Source: JAIUNP01 sp020161975 (GTDB lineage Bacteria; Pseudomonadota; Alphaproteobacteria; Rhizobiales; Beijerinckiaceae). Taken from it: a stretch of DNA of 64,000 nucleotides. Positions within the stretch are counted from its first letter, which is position 1; each line of letters starts with the position of its first letter. The notes beneath the pieces are model-generated. The model ran no database searches. It was not told the origin of the DNA and saw only the letters and a program-made list of their open reading frames with translations. Positions 17,240 to 26,089 of this stretch are shown here, in pieces. The position numbers and the translations under genes were made by a program. The stretch lies in contig DAIOGK010000002.1 of the NCBI GenBank assembly GCA_036745275.1, positions 62,001 through 126,000 of the forward strand, given 5' to 3'.

Positions 17240-18847
17240 TCACCCCTTTTGGTAATCCTTCACATCCGTGAACGCGACATCGGACGCGCGCTCCTGCTCG
17301 TAGCGCATGTTGAACGCAGATGAAGCCAGGAACACCGGGTCGCCGTCGAGATCGTTCGCCATCGAAAAGCGGTGGCTTTCCATGAACGTGTCCACCGGCG
17401 CCCAATCCTCCTTCTTCCAGGCCGCGCCGTCCTCCTTCGGCTTTGGCGAGACCCAGCGCGCGACGTTGAACTGGCTCGGCTCGAATTCGACCGGGATCGA
17501 ATATTCCGCGGCGAGCCGCTCGCGCAGCACATCGAGCTGAAGCGCGCCGACCACACCGACGATCGCGGGGGCTCCATCATGCGGCAGAAAGACCTGCACG
17601 ACGCCCTCCTCGGCCATCTGTTGCAGCGCTTCCTTCATCTTCTTGGCCTTCATCGCGTCCTTCAGTTTGACGCGGCGCAGAATCTCCGGCGCAAAGCTTG
17701 GGACGCCACGAAAGACGAGATCCTCGCCATCAGTCAGGGTATCGCCGATGCGCAGGGTGCCGTGGTTGGGAATGCCGACGATGTCGCCAGCAAAGGCCTC
17801 ATCAGCAATCTGCCGGTCGCGCGCGAAGAAGAACATCGGCGCGGAAATCGTCATCGGCTTGCCGGTGCGGACGAGCTTCGCCTTCATGCCCCGCTCCAGC
17901 TTGCCGGACGTGACGCGCATGAAAGCGATGCGGTCGCGATGGTTGGGGTCCATGTTCGCCTGAATCTTGAACACGAAGCCGGTCATCTTCTTCTCGCCTG
18001 CTTCCACCACGCGGCGATCCGCCTTCTGCTCGCGCGGAGGAGGGGCGAAGGCGCACAGCGCGTCGATCAGGTCGCGGACGCCGTAGTTCTTCAGCGCCGA
18101 GCCGAAATAGACCGGGGTCAGATGCCCTTCGAGAAAGGCTTGCTCTTCGAACGTCTTCAACCCCTCTTCGGCCAGCATCACCTCTTCCTCGAAAGCGGAG
18201 AACACGCCCGGCCCCGGAAGCAGACCCCTGATATAATCATCGTCCGGGCCGGAAACGGGATAGGCTTCCTCGTCGGCATCAAGCTGACGCACGGATTTAT
18301 CGGCGAAATTGTAGGTGCCGGCGAAATCCTTGGCGCGACCCACCGGCCAGTTCATCGGCGCGCATTCCAGCGCCAGCGTCTTCTCGATCTCGTCGATCAG
18401 GTCGAAGAGTTCGCGCGTCTCGCGGTCCACCTTGTTGATGAAGGTGATGATCGGGATATCGCGCAGGCGGCACACCTCGAACAGCTTGCGGGTCCGCGCC
18501 TCGATGCCCTTGGCCGCGTCAATCACCATGATCGCCGAGTCCACCGCCGTCAGCGTACGGTAGGTATCTTCCGAAAAGTCCTCGTGGCCGGGCGTATCAA
18601 GCAGGTTGAGCACGCAATTCTTGTACTCAAATGTCATCACCGAGGTGATGACCGAAATGCCGCGCTGTCGCTCGATGGCCATCCAGTCCGAATTGGTCTG
18701 GCGGCGGCCAGCCTTGGCCTTCACCTCGCCGGCAAGCTGGATCGCACCTCCAAACAGCAGGAGCTTTTCAGTCAGCGTGGTCTTGCCCGCGTCCGGATGG
18801 GAAATAATCGCGAAGGTGCGGCGGCGCGCATAGGGTGCATCGGTCAT
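17240..18847 (-). CDS. prfC: Peptide chain release factor 3
   Basis: A 535-residue GTPase that recycles RF1/RF2 from the ribosome after termination. G1 is SHPDAGKTTLTEKLLLFGG, switch II is LLDTPGHEDFSEDTYRTL, G4 is FINKVDRE, and the RF3-specific C-terminal domain follows domain II. The length matches the family (about 530). The last 75 bp (17240-17314) are the proximal member of the direct-repeat set described at 15641 and 16724, so this 3' end may have been replaced by incoming DNA. The repeat copies read ...RAPDV where this gene reads RASDV. Confidence 0.97.
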   Translation of the reverse strand: MTDAPYARRRTFAIISHPDAGKTTLTEKLLLFGGAIQLAGEVKAKAGRRQTNSDWMAIERQRGISVITSVMTFEYKNCVLNLLDTPGHEDFSEDTYRTLTAVDSAIMVIDAAKGIEARTRKLFEVCRLRDIPIITFINKVDRETRELFDLIDEIEKTLALECAPMNWPVGRAKDFAGTYNFADKSVRQLDADEEAYPVSGPDDDYIRGLLPGPGVFSAFEEEVMLAEEGLKTFEEQAFLEGHLTPVYFGSALKNYGVRDLIDALCAFAPPPREQKADRRVVEAGEKKMTGFVFKIQANMDPNHRDRIAFMRVTSGKLERGMKAKLVRTGKPMTISAPMFFFARDRQIADEAFAGDIVGIPNHGTLRIGDTLTDGEDLVFRGVPSFAPEILRRVKLKDAMKAKKMKEALQQMAEEGVVQVFLPHDGAPAIVGVVGALQLDVLRERLAAEYSIPVEFEPSQFNVARWVSPKPKEDGAAWKKEDWAPVDTFMESHRFSMANDLDGDPVFLASSAFNMRYEQERASDVAFTDVKDYQKG

Positions 18848-18947
18848 GGCGCCGGGTTGAACGCGCCAACGCGCCGCTTGTCAACCGCATGTGCGGGTGC
18901 ACGACGTTGTGGCGCAAAATTGCCCGGACGTCAGCCAGGTGCGGACG

Positions 18948-19103
18948 TCAATGTGCTCCCGGCAGAATGGCGCGAAGAAGTCCGGACCCGATTATCAGTG
19001 CGACTACAATAAATATCAATTTCTTCCAGATTTTTAATGGATATTGAGATGTAATTCCGGCCCGATCGGCGCCGCTTTTGCGAACACTCTGCTCTTTTGG
19101 CAC
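18948..19103 (-). CDS. Possible small membrane protein
   Basis: A 51-codon frame from a GTG (19101-19103). The N-terminus is charged (VPKEQSVRKSGADRAG), and one strongly hydrophobic segment follows (KKLIFIVVALIIGSGLLRAIL), so it could be a single-pass protein. There is no clear ribosome-binding site. The frame is open back to the TAG stop of the 114-residue protein at 19152, so it may instead be the cut-off end of that protein. Base composition is clearly more AT-rich than the flanking genes. Confidence 0.3.
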   Translation of the reverse strand: MPKEQSVRKSGADRAGITSQYPLKIWKKLIFIVVALIIGSGLLRAILPGAH

Positions 19104-19151
19104 ATAATTCTTGATAACAATGGGGGCAAAAAAATCCGCACTTGTGTAATG

Positions 19152-19496
19152 CTAATTATTATCGCCAACAACTGAAGCATCCAGCAATTCGGCTATCTGT
19201 ATCATCTTTTTAATCATTTTTTCATCTGGATTCTTTGAGTAAATTTTACCATCCAACCATGCAATCCAGCACCCTTCCCAATCCTTTTCGTCACTAAAAA
19301 ATACAAAGCTCTCTCCATCAAAACTACTTTCATCCGAGGCAGTTGACCTTAATTCTGCATCCGTCTGAAGATAATCCAAAAATTCTTTCTTGGTAATCGG
19401 CATATCTCGGCTATCCAACCACTGCTCGGCTCTCGTTATATGCAGTTCGTAGCCCAAGCCGTCCCCCCGATCCCTGAAATGAAACGTGTCTACCAC
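19152..19496 (-). CDS. Unknown AT-rich accessory protein
   Basis: A 114-residue acidic protein of unknown family: MVDTFHFRDRGDGLGYELHITRAEQWL, a helix ITKKEFLDYLQTD, a strand region ESFVFFSDEKDWEGCWIAWLDGKIYSKNP, and an end reading MIQIAELLDASVVGDNN. Small acidic proteins of this layout are often immunity proteins of polymorphic toxins, but that is only a guess. Codon use and GC content differ sharply from neighbouring uvrB and prfC, pointing to recent transfer. The frame resumes for 67 codons after the TAG stop. Confidence 0.6.
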   Translation of the reverse strand: MVDTFHFRDRGDGLGYELHITRAEQWLDSRDMPITKKEFLDYLQTDAELRSTASDESSFDGESFVFFSDEKDWEGCWIAWLDGKIYSKNPDEKMIKKMIQIAELLDASVVGDNN

Positions 19497-19565
19497 GGAT
19501 CTCGTGGAATGAAATCCAATGTGCCACCCCTCCCATTCGTTCGCGATTCACCCCATATTGCCGTC

Positions 19566-22148
19566 ATGGCAAAGTCTCCCCGCACCCCCGCATCCAAGGC
19601 ATCCAAACCCGCGCTTCAGCCGCTGGATTCGCATCTGGCGGCCCTTCTCAACCCGGCGCTGGAACAGGCCACAGGGTTCGGCGAGGCGCCGCAGGCCGCC
19701 TTTGCCGGGCCTGTGACCGGTCTCGACCCCGCCCTCGGCAAGGCCCTGAACCTGCCGGTCCTGCCCGCCGAGATGCAGGCGCTGAGCCGCGATGAGCTTG
19801 CCGACGAGGCGCTGCATTCCTCCGATGGCGTCGCCGCCACTTCCGCTGCGCTGGAACAACTGCTGAAGGACGGCAACCCGTTCATCGACAAGAACCGCGC
19901 CTGGACGCCGCATCGCCCGCCCCGCCCGGACAAGAGCGAGGGCGGCATCCGCTTCGTGATGCAGTCCGCATTTGACCCCAAAGGCGACCAGCCCACCGCC
20001 ATCGCCGAACTCGTGGCCGGAGTGAACGCGCAGGAACGTGATCAGGTCCTTCTGGGTGTGACGGGCTCGGGCAAGACCTTCACCATGGCCAAGGTGATCG
20101 AGGCAACCCAGCGCCCGGCGCTGATCCTTGCTCCGAACAAGACGCTGGCCGCGCAGCTTTACAGCGAATTCAAGAGCTTTTTTCCAAATAATTCAGTCGA
20201 ATATTTCGTTTCCTACTACGATTATTACCAGCCGGAAGCCTATGTTCCGCGCACGGATACCTATATCGCCAAGGAATCGACGATCAACGAGGCCATCGAC
20301 CGGATGCGTCATTCTGCGACGCGCGCCCTTCTTGAACGCGATGACGCCATCATCGTCGCCTCCGTCTCCTGCATCTACGGCATCGGCTCGGTGGAAACCT
20401 ACACCGCGATGACCTTTTCCATCGAGGTTGGCGAGACGATCGAACAGCGGCAGCTGATCGCCGATCTCGTCGCCCTGCAATACAAGCGCATCCAGCATGA
20501 TTTCGTGCGCGGCACCTTCCGCGTGCGCGGCGACAACATCGAGCTTTTCCCCGCCCACGCAGAGGACCGCGCCTGGCGCATCGGTCTCTTTGGCGACGAA
20601 ATCGAAAGCATTGCGGAGTTCGATCCGCTGACCGGGCAAAAGACCAACGATCTCAAATATGTGAAGGTCTACGCCAATTCCCACTATGTCACGCCGCGCC
20701 CGACGCTGACGCAGGCGACGAAATCGATCAAGGAAGAACTGAAACAGCGCCTCACCGACCTTAACCGCATGGGTCGCTACATCGAGGCGCAGCGCCTTGA
20801 GCAGCGCACCGTGTTCGATCTCGAAATGCTGGAGGCAACCGGCTCCTGCCAGGGCATCGAGAATTATTCGCGCTATCTGACGGGCCGCAAGCCGGGCGAA
20901 CCGCCGCCGACGCTGTTCGAATACCTGCCCGACAATGCGCTGGTTTTCACCGACGAGAGCCATGTCACGGTTCCGCAGATCGGCGCCATGTACAAGGGCG
21001 ACTTCCGGAGGAAGGCGACGCTGGCCGAATACGGCTTCCGCCTGCCGTCCTGCATGGATAACCGCCCGCTCCGCTTCGAGGAATGGGAGGCGATGCGCCC
21101 GCAGACAGTCCATGTTTCGGCCACCCCTGGCGGCTGGGAAATGGACCGGACGGGGGGCGTTTTCGTCGAGCAGGTGATCCGCCCGACCGGCCTCATCGAC
21201 CCCGAGGTGATCGTCCGCCCCGCGCGCTCGCAGGTCGACGACCTCCTCGGCGAGGTGAAAGCCGTGGCGCAGGCCGGCTATCGCACGCTCGTCACGGTGC
21301 TCACAAAGCGCATGGCCGAGGATCTGACCGAGTACCTGCATGAGCATGGTGTGCGCGTGCGCTACATGCATTCCGACATCGACACGCTGGAGCGCATCGA
21401 GATCATCCGTGATCTGCGGCTCGGCACCTTCGATGTGCTGGTTGGCATCAATCTCCTGCGGGAAGGGCTCGATATCCCGGAGTGTGGCCTCGTCGCCATT
21501 CTGGACGCGGACAAGGAAGGGTTCCTGCGCTCGGAAACCTCGCTGGTGCAGACCATCGGCCGTGCCGCGCGCAACGTCGATGGCCGGGTCATCCTCTATG
21601 CCGATCATATTACCGGCTCGATGGACCGGGCGATGGCGGAAACCAATCGTCGGCGGGAAAAGCAAAGGGCCTATAACGCCGCAAACGGCATCACGCCCGA
21701 AAGCGTGAAGCGTTCGATCGCCGATATTCTCGACAGCCCCTATGAACGTGACCGCGTAACCGTCGACAAGGGCCTCGCGGATGCCGCGACCATCGGCCAC
21801 AATTTCGAGGCAACGCTTCAGGATATTGAAAAGCGGATGCGGGAAGCCGCCGCCGATCTCAACTTCGAGGAAGCCGCGCGTCTGCGCGATGAATTGAAGC
21901 GTTTGAAGGCGACCGAAATGGCGATCTACGAGGAGCCGACAGCGCGACAGGGCAAGGTAACGGCAAAGGCCGGCAAGGCAGCGCCCGGACGCTACGGCGC
22001 GGCGGCGAACCTGCCGCCGTCGTCAAAAGTTGCAAAGCCCTCGCTGGATGCCATGGGGCCCGGCACGGATCGCGAGGTGCCGCTTTCTGGCAAGCCGCGC
22101 CCCAAAGGCGGGGGCGCGTTGCCGCAGGGAAAAAGGTGGAAGCGCTGA
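19566..22148 (+). CDS. uvrB: UvrABC excision repair protein UvrB
   Basis: An 860-residue UvrB. After a Pro/Ala-rich N-terminal extension of about 130 residues (common in Rhizobiales), the core starts with FDPKGDQPTAIAELV and Walker A GVTGSGKTFTMAKV. The beta-hairpin that probes the damaged strand is YYDYYQPEAYVPRTDTYIAKE. Helicase motif VI is QTIGRAARNVDGRVILYAD. The C-terminal UVR domain that contacts UvrC is ANFEEAARLRDEL-like (LNFEEAARLRDELKRLK), followed by a basic Gly/Pro-rich tail. The ATG at 19566 is chosen; upstream open codons overlap the AT-rich gene on the other strand. Confidence 0.95.
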   Translation: MAKSPRTPASKASKPALQPLDSHLAALLNPALEQATGFGEAPQAAFAGPVTGLDPALGKALNLPVLPAEMQALSRDELADEALHSSDGVAATSAALEQLLKDGNPFIDKNRAWTPHRPPRPDKSEGGIRFVMQSAFDPKGDQPTAIAELVAGVNAQERDQVLLGVTGSGKTFTMAKVIEATQRPALILAPNKTLAAQLYSEFKSFFPNNSVEYFVSYYDYYQPEAYVPRTDTYIAKESTINEAIDRMRHSATRALLERDDAIIVASVSCIYGIGSVETYTAMTFSIEVGETIEQRQLIADLVALQYKRIQHDFVRGTFRVRGDNIELFPAHAEDRAWRIGLFGDEIESIAEFDPLTGQKTNDLKYVKVYANSHYVTPRPTLTQATKSIKEELKQRLTDLNRMGRYIEAQRLEQRTVFDLEMLEATGSCQGIENYSRYLTGRKPGEPPPTLFEYLPDNALVFTDESHVTVPQIGAMYKGDFRRKATLAEYGFRLPSCMDNRPLRFEEWEAMRPQTVHVSATPGGWEMDRTGGVFVEQVIRPTGLIDPEVIVRPARSQVDDLLGEVKAVAQAGYRTLVTVLTKRMAEDLTEYLHEHGVRVRYMHSDIDTLERIEIIRDLRLGTFDVLVGINLLREGLDIPECGLVAILDADKEGFLRSETSLVQTIGRAARNVDGRVILYADHITGSMDRAMAETNRRREKQRAYNAANGITPESVKRSIADILDSPYERDRVTVDKGLADAATIGHNFEATLQDIEKRMREAAADLNFEEAARLRDELKRLKATEMAIYEEPTARQGKVTAKAGKAAPGRYGAAANLPPSSKVAKPSLDAMGPGTDREVPLSGKPRPKGGGALPQGKRWKR

Positions 22149-22160
22149 GGCTCAGCGCTT
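22140..22160. terminator. Palindrome spanning two convergent stop codons
   Basis: AAGCGCTGA-GGC-TCAGCGCTT: a perfect 9-bp inverted repeat with a 3-base loop. It includes the uvrB stop (22146-22148) and reaches into the stop of the convergent DUF2158 gene (22159-22161). It probably works as a bidirectional terminator or 3' barrier, though it lacks a long T-tract. Confidence 0.5.
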
Positions 22161-22533
22161 ACTCGTCCTCATCTTCGTCCTCGTCTTCGTCCTCGTCTTC
22201 GTCCTCATCATCCTCATCGTCACTGGCATCAGCAAGCTTGAGGGCAGCGACGGGGAATTCTTCCTTCTTGAAGCCACTGCTTTCCAGATACCACTGCACG
22301 GTCGCGACATTGTTTGCGAGGTAGATGACCGTCATCTTCGGCCCGCCCGAGCGAAGCTGGACGACACTGCCGACGACCAGCACCTTGGCGTCCGTGGCAG
22401 GAGCGATCACCGCGGTCTGCGGAGCGGAGGCAGGCGGCGCAGCCGGCGCGGCGGGCTGTTGCTGGGCCAGCGCCGGCACAGCAAGGCTGGATGCGGCCAG
22501 CGCGAGAAAGGATTTACGGGTCAGTACGGCCAT
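22159..22533 (-). CDS. Exported DUF2158 (YodC-like) protein with Asp/Glu tail
   Basis: A 124-residue protein. A signal peptide is visible (MAVLTRKSFLALAASSLAVPALA, cut after ALA). It is followed by a Gln/Pro/Ala linker and a DUF2158 core (VGSVVQLRSGGPKMTVIYLANNVATVQWYLESSGFKKEEFPVAALK). The last 20 or so residues are an alternating Asp/Glu run coded by a short tandem DNA repeat (about 22163-22215). DUF2158 proteins have no proven role; an exported version with a polyacidic tail may bind cations. Confidence 0.75.
   Translation of the reverse strand: MAVLTRKSFLALAASSLAVPALAQQQPAAPAAPPASAPQTAVIAPATDAKVLVVGSVVQLRSGGPKMTVIYLANNVATVQWYLESSGFKKEEFPVAALKLADASDDEDDEDEDEDEDEDEDEDE
22163..22215. repeat. 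Tandem repeat coding an Asp/Glu run
   Basis: Imperfect 6/12-bp units (tcttcgtcctcg type on the plus strand) in the 3' end of the DUF2158 gene. The units are multiples of three, so copy changes would alter tail length without shifting frame. Confidence 0.8.
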
Positions 22534-22652
22534 ATACGGCCTCCAAAGTTTGCAGAGTAACGTCGCCGTTGCCAGAAAAGCGCCATTGTGGCTTCACATC
22601 AATCGATTTATTGCCGCATCATGAACACTGGGTCCGCTTACGGAGACGTTCC

Positions 22653-23774
22653 ATGATCAACCGCCGGTTTCTGGTCGCCATGGCGTTGCTGGCGGCGGTC
22701 CCCGTTCTTGCTGAATCCGAGCCGCGCCGCACCCTTCCCTATGTGCCGGAGACGGTTGCAAAAGGCCTCAAGAATCCCTGGGCGATGGCCTTCCTGCCTG
22801 ATGGCCGGATGCTGGTGACGGAACGGCCCGGCACCCTGCGGATCGTCAGCACCGACGGTCATGTTTCCGCCCCGCTGGCCGGCCTGCCGCCTGTCTTCGC
22901 GTTCAGTCAGGGGGGCTTGCTCGATATCGTGCTGGCGCCGGATTTCGCGCAATCACGCCGGCTCTACATCAGCCTGGCGGAAGCCCGCGGCGAAGGCGCA
23001 ACCACTTCGGTCCTTCGGGCCGACCTTGCGCCTGACGAGCGCGGGCTTGCAAACGTCGAGATCATCTTCCGGCAGGAGCCGGTCAACGGCAGTCAGGGCC
23101 ATTTCGGTTCGCGCATCGTCCCGGCCCGCGACGGCACGCTGTTCATCGGCCTCGGTGAGCGCGGCTATCGCGACAAGGCACAGGATCTGACCAGTCTTTA
23201 TGGGAAGGTTGTGCGGATCAATCCGGACGGCTCAGTTCCCGGAGACAATCCGTTCGTCGGTAATGACAAGGGCATCCCCCCGGCGATCTATTCCTACGGC
23301 CACCGCAACATTCAGGGCGCAGCCCTGCATCCGGTGACAGGTCGGCTCTGGACGGTGGAACATGGCGCCAAGGGCGGCGACGAGATCAACCGCCCGGAAG
23401 CCGGCAAGAACTATGGCTGGCCTGTCATCACCTATGGCCGGGACTATACCGGCGCAAAGATCGGCATCGGCACCGCAGGACCGGGTATGGAGCAGCCCGT
23501 GCATTACTGGGATCCCTCCATCGCACCGTCCGGCATGATGTTTTACACCGGCGATGCCTTTCCCGCCTGGAAGGGCAGTCTGTTTGTCGGCGCGCTTGCC
23601 GGCGCACATGTCTCGCGCCTGACACTGGACGGGGATCGCATCACTGGAGAAGAGCGTCTGCTTGACGGCATGGGCCACCGTATTCGCGACATTCGCCAGG
23701 GGCCGGATGGCCTGATCTACCTCGCGGTTGATGCGAACGAAGGCCTGATCCTGCGCCTTGTTCCCGGCCGCTGA
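22653..23774 (+). CDS. PQQ-dependent aldose sugar dehydrogenase
   Basis: A 373-residue exported protein (signal peptide MINRRFLVAMALLAAVPVLAES). The six-bladed propeller of soluble glucose/sorbosone dehydrogenases shows GLKNPWAMAFLPDGRMLVTERPG, SQGHFGSRIVPARDGTLFIGLGERG, LYGKVVRINPDGSVPGDNPF, YSYGHRNIQGAALHP and WTVEHGAKGGDEINRPEAGKNYGWP. The His, Arg and Lys of these motifs form the PQQ and active site in the YliI/Asd group. It oxidises aldoses in the periplasm. PQQ biosynthesis genes are not in the window. The start at the ATG 22653 fits the signal peptide. Confidence 0.9.
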   Translation: MINRRFLVAMALLAAVPVLAESEPRRTLPYVPETVAKGLKNPWAMAFLPDGRMLVTERPGTLRIVSTDGHVSAPLAGLPPVFAFSQGGLLDIVLAPDFAQSRRLYISLAEARGEGATTSVLRADLAPDERGLANVEIIFRQEPVNGSQGHFGSRIVPARDGTLFIGLGERGYRDKAQDLTSLYGKVVRINPDGSVPGDNPFVGNDKGIPPAIYSYGHRNIQGAALHPVTGRLWTVEHGAKGGDEINRPEAGKNYGWPVITYGRDYTGAKIGIGTAGPGMEQPVHYWDPSIAPSGMMFYTGDAFPAWKGSLFVGALAGAHVSRLTLDGDRITGEERLLDGMGHRIRDIRQGPDGLIYLAVDANEGLILRLVPGR

Positions 23775-23789
23775 ATAGGCGCCGCCTGT

Positions 23790-24902
23790 TCAGGCCCGGA
23801 CGTGATCGGTCGTCTCGACATTCGATCCGAAGCGCTTGCGCAGGGCGAAGAAGGGCATTTCGACGAAGCGGTAGCTGAGCCACGATACGACAAAGGTCAG
23901 CACCCAGCCGAGCAGCATCGCCGCAACAAAGCGCGCGCCGCTGCCAGGAAGCAGGTGTTCAGCCACGAAGAACGCGAGGATGTGCCAGAGGTACAGCGAA
24001 TAGCTCAGCCGACCGATCCAGCGCATCGGCGTACTGTCGAGGATGGCGGTCGCCCAGGCCATCGTTCCGGCCACTGTCACCGCCAGCACAACCGGCACCA
24101 GCGCCAACCCCTGCAAGGTGTAGCGCAGCGTGTCGCGGAAGGTCTGGTCGCGATAGAGCAGCGTCAGCAGGATGACGCCGATGGCAAGCCCCACCATGGC
24201 CGGGGACACAAAGCGCTGCATGAGCGCCCGTCCGCGCCTTGACCACCAGAGCACGGCGGCGATGGCGCCGTACAGAATCGAATCGAAGCGGCATTCCGTG
24301 GCCTTGCCGGTGTAGTCGGTGGCGATGGCAGGGAAATTCCGCACAACGCCATACCGAATTGCGAGCGACAGGGCGCAGATTGAAAGCAGAACCGGCACGG
24401 CAAGACGGGCGTGACGGAACAGAAAAGGCATCAGCAGCGGATAAACGAAATAGAAGTGCTCCTCCACTGCCAGCGACCAGAGCTGCCCGCCAAGATTGGC
24501 CATGACCTCCGGCTTCAGAATGGCGAGGTAGTTTGCCAGATAGGCCAGCGCACCGATGACCCCGAGGGGGTGGATGCTCGCGCCCACGGCTGTCATCACG
24601 AGCACGGTCACAAGCGTCATGACGATCAGTGGCGGATAAAGCCGGATCATCCGCCGGGCATAGAAGGAGCCGATGGCAAGCCGACCGTGGCGGCGCCATT
24701 CGCCGATCATCAGGGAAGTGATCAGAAAGCCGGAGATGAAGAAAAAGATCGTGACGCCAAAAACGCCCGGTACCACATGGCCCAGCCCCGAATGCGACAG
24801 CATGACCAGAAGAATGCTGACAGCACGCAGCCCATCCAGACCAGGCAGGATAGCCGGGATTGGCAGGGCATCGTCATCAATCGAGGCATTTGGGGCATCC
24901 AT
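23790..24902 (-). CDS. Acyltransferase 3 (OafA/NodX) family membrane protein
   Basis: About 370 residues and ten membrane segments. The N-terminal motif LDGLRAVSILLVMLSHSG contains the conserved acyl-transfer His, followed by FGVTIFFFISGFLITSLM and the RRMIRLYPPL motif, all typical of the family that O-acetylates polysaccharides, peptidoglycan or lipids. No periplasmic SGNH domain is attached. The ATG at 24900-24902 is chosen over a GTG three codons upstream. Substrate unknown; it shares strand with the YihY gene just upstream. Confidence 0.88.
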   Translation of the reverse strand: MDAPNASIDDDALPIPAILPGLDGLRAVSILLVMLSHSGLGHVVPGVFGVTIFFFISGFLITSLMIGEWRRHGRLAIGSFYARRMIRLYPPLIVMTLVTVLVMTAVGASIHPLGVIGALAYLANYLAILKPEVMANLGGQLWSLAVEEHFYFVYPLLMPFLFRHARLAVPVLLSICALSLAIRYGVVRNFPAIATDYTGKATECRFDSILYGAIAAVLWWSRRGRALMQRFVSPAMVGLAIGVILLTLLYRDQTFRDTLRYTLQGLALVPVVLAVTVAGTMAWATAILDSTPMRWIGRLSYSLYLWHILAFFVAEHLLPGSGARFVAAMLLGWVLTFVVSWLSYRFVEMPFFALRKRFGSNVETTDHVRA

Positions 24903-24926
24903 GCCCGGCACCTTAGCCGACCGCCA

Positions 24927-25937
24927 TTAATTCGTGGCTAATGTCGGCGGCGCCTTGCCGTTGCTCGTGTCGATCAGGGTCTGATGTTCCAGCTGGGCGT
25001 TGATTTCCGCCCCCAACAGAATGACGAAGGCGGAGAGCCACAACCAGGTCATGAAGACGATCACGGCGGACAGCGAGCCATAGGTGACCTGATAGTTGCC
25101 GAGGGTCGTGACATAGAAGCTGAAGAGCCATGAGACCAGCGCCCAGAGCAGTGCGGCGATGATCGCACCCGGTAAAACCCAGCGAAACCGGACCTTTCGC
25201 CGGCAGGGACCGATCCAGTAGAGCATTGCGATGGACAGCGTTGCCAGCACCAGAAACAGCGGCCAGCGCACCTGCCGGAACACTTCGTCCGCCATGTCTG
25301 GAAAGGGCAGAAAATGCAGGATTGCCGGCAGCACGGCGGTGAGCAGCAGCATGATGATCAGCAGCAGCGCCGCGCAGAAGGTGGTGAGCAGCGATATGGT
25401 GTTCAGCCACAGGAATGAGCGCTGTTCGGCCTCGCCATAGGCGACATTCAGCGCATCAAACATCGCCTTGATGCCGGCGTTGGCTGACCAGATGGCGATG
25501 GCAAGGCTCGCCACCAGCTTGGTCGAGAGTGTATCGCTGGACTGACCGGCAAGGCGCCGGGCCTGCTCGAGAACAAGTTCTGCCGCGCTCGCCGGCATCA
25601 ACTCGAAAAGCGGCGCCAATTGCAGTTCCAGCTTCGCCCCGTCAGAGAACAGCCCAAACAGCAGGGTCAGCACCGCCAGCCCCGGTACAACGGCCATGAG
25701 GCCGAAGAAGGCCGCGCCGGCGGCCACCGAGAGCAGGCGATCCTCGAAGATATCGTACCAGCTGCGCAAGAGCACATCACGCCAGCCTCGCGCCGTCATT
25801 TCCAGCGGCGAGCGGGCATAACGGCCCCGCGCATCGGCGTCGGGCTCATCATGCGGCCTACGGCGCAGCTTGCGCGCAACACGGCTGGCAAGCGAACCGC
25901 CAGCTGTCAGGACCGCAAGCAGCCGGCCAAGCCTCAT
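24927..25937 (-). CDS. YihY/BrkB family inner-membrane protein
   Basis: A 336-residue protein with a cytoplasmic Arg-rich N-terminus (about 60 residues) and then six or so membrane segments. Family landmarks are LLSVAAGAAFFGLMAVVPGLAVLTLLFGLF, AGIKAMFDALNVAYGEAEQRSFL, VRWPLFLVLATLSIAMLYWIGP, and the terminal YGSLSAVIVFMTWLWLSAFVILLGAEINAQLEHQ. Once called ribonuclease BN in error, the family has no settled function. The stop lies 25 bp before the acyltransferase start, suggesting co-transcription. Confidence 0.9.
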   Translation of the reverse strand: MRLGRLLAVLTAGGSLASRVARKLRRRPHDEPDADARGRYARSPLEMTARGWRDVLLRSWYDIFEDRLLSVAAGAAFFGLMAVVPGLAVLTLLFGLFSDGAKLELQLAPLFELMPASAAELVLEQARRLAGQSSDTLSTKLVASLAIAIWSANAGIKAMFDALNVAYGEAEQRSFLWLNTISLLTTFCAALLLIIMLLLTAVLPAILHFLPFPDMADEVFRQVRWPLFLVLATLSIAMLYWIGPCRRKVRFRWVLPGAIIAALLWALVSWLFSFYVTTLGNYQVTYGSLSAVIVFMTWLWLSAFVILLGAEINAQLEHQTLIDTSNGKAPPTLATN

Positions 25938-26089
25938 GGGCGATCTGCCGACCGGCCCGGCCCGTTCAACTCATTCATCGTCCTGCCCGGTGCCATCATG
26001 CAGTCGTTTTACGCTGCGGATGCGGTGCGGGCAATGCGGAGGTTGCCCCTTCGCCTGCCCTTCCTGCGTGACGGTTCTGGCCGCGCTGT

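Noticed and set aside
17372..19012. A 546-codon open frame on the plus strand
   Set aside because: It is the antisense shadow of prfC.
18835..19047. A 70-codon plus-strand frame downstream of the prfC start
   Set aside because: Arg/Cys-rich, no ribosome-binding site, and it begins inside the prfC start; the minus-strand frame with a membrane helix is more plausible.
20193..21800. A 535-codon open frame on the minus strand
   Set aside because: It is antisense to uvrB, whose motifs are complete.
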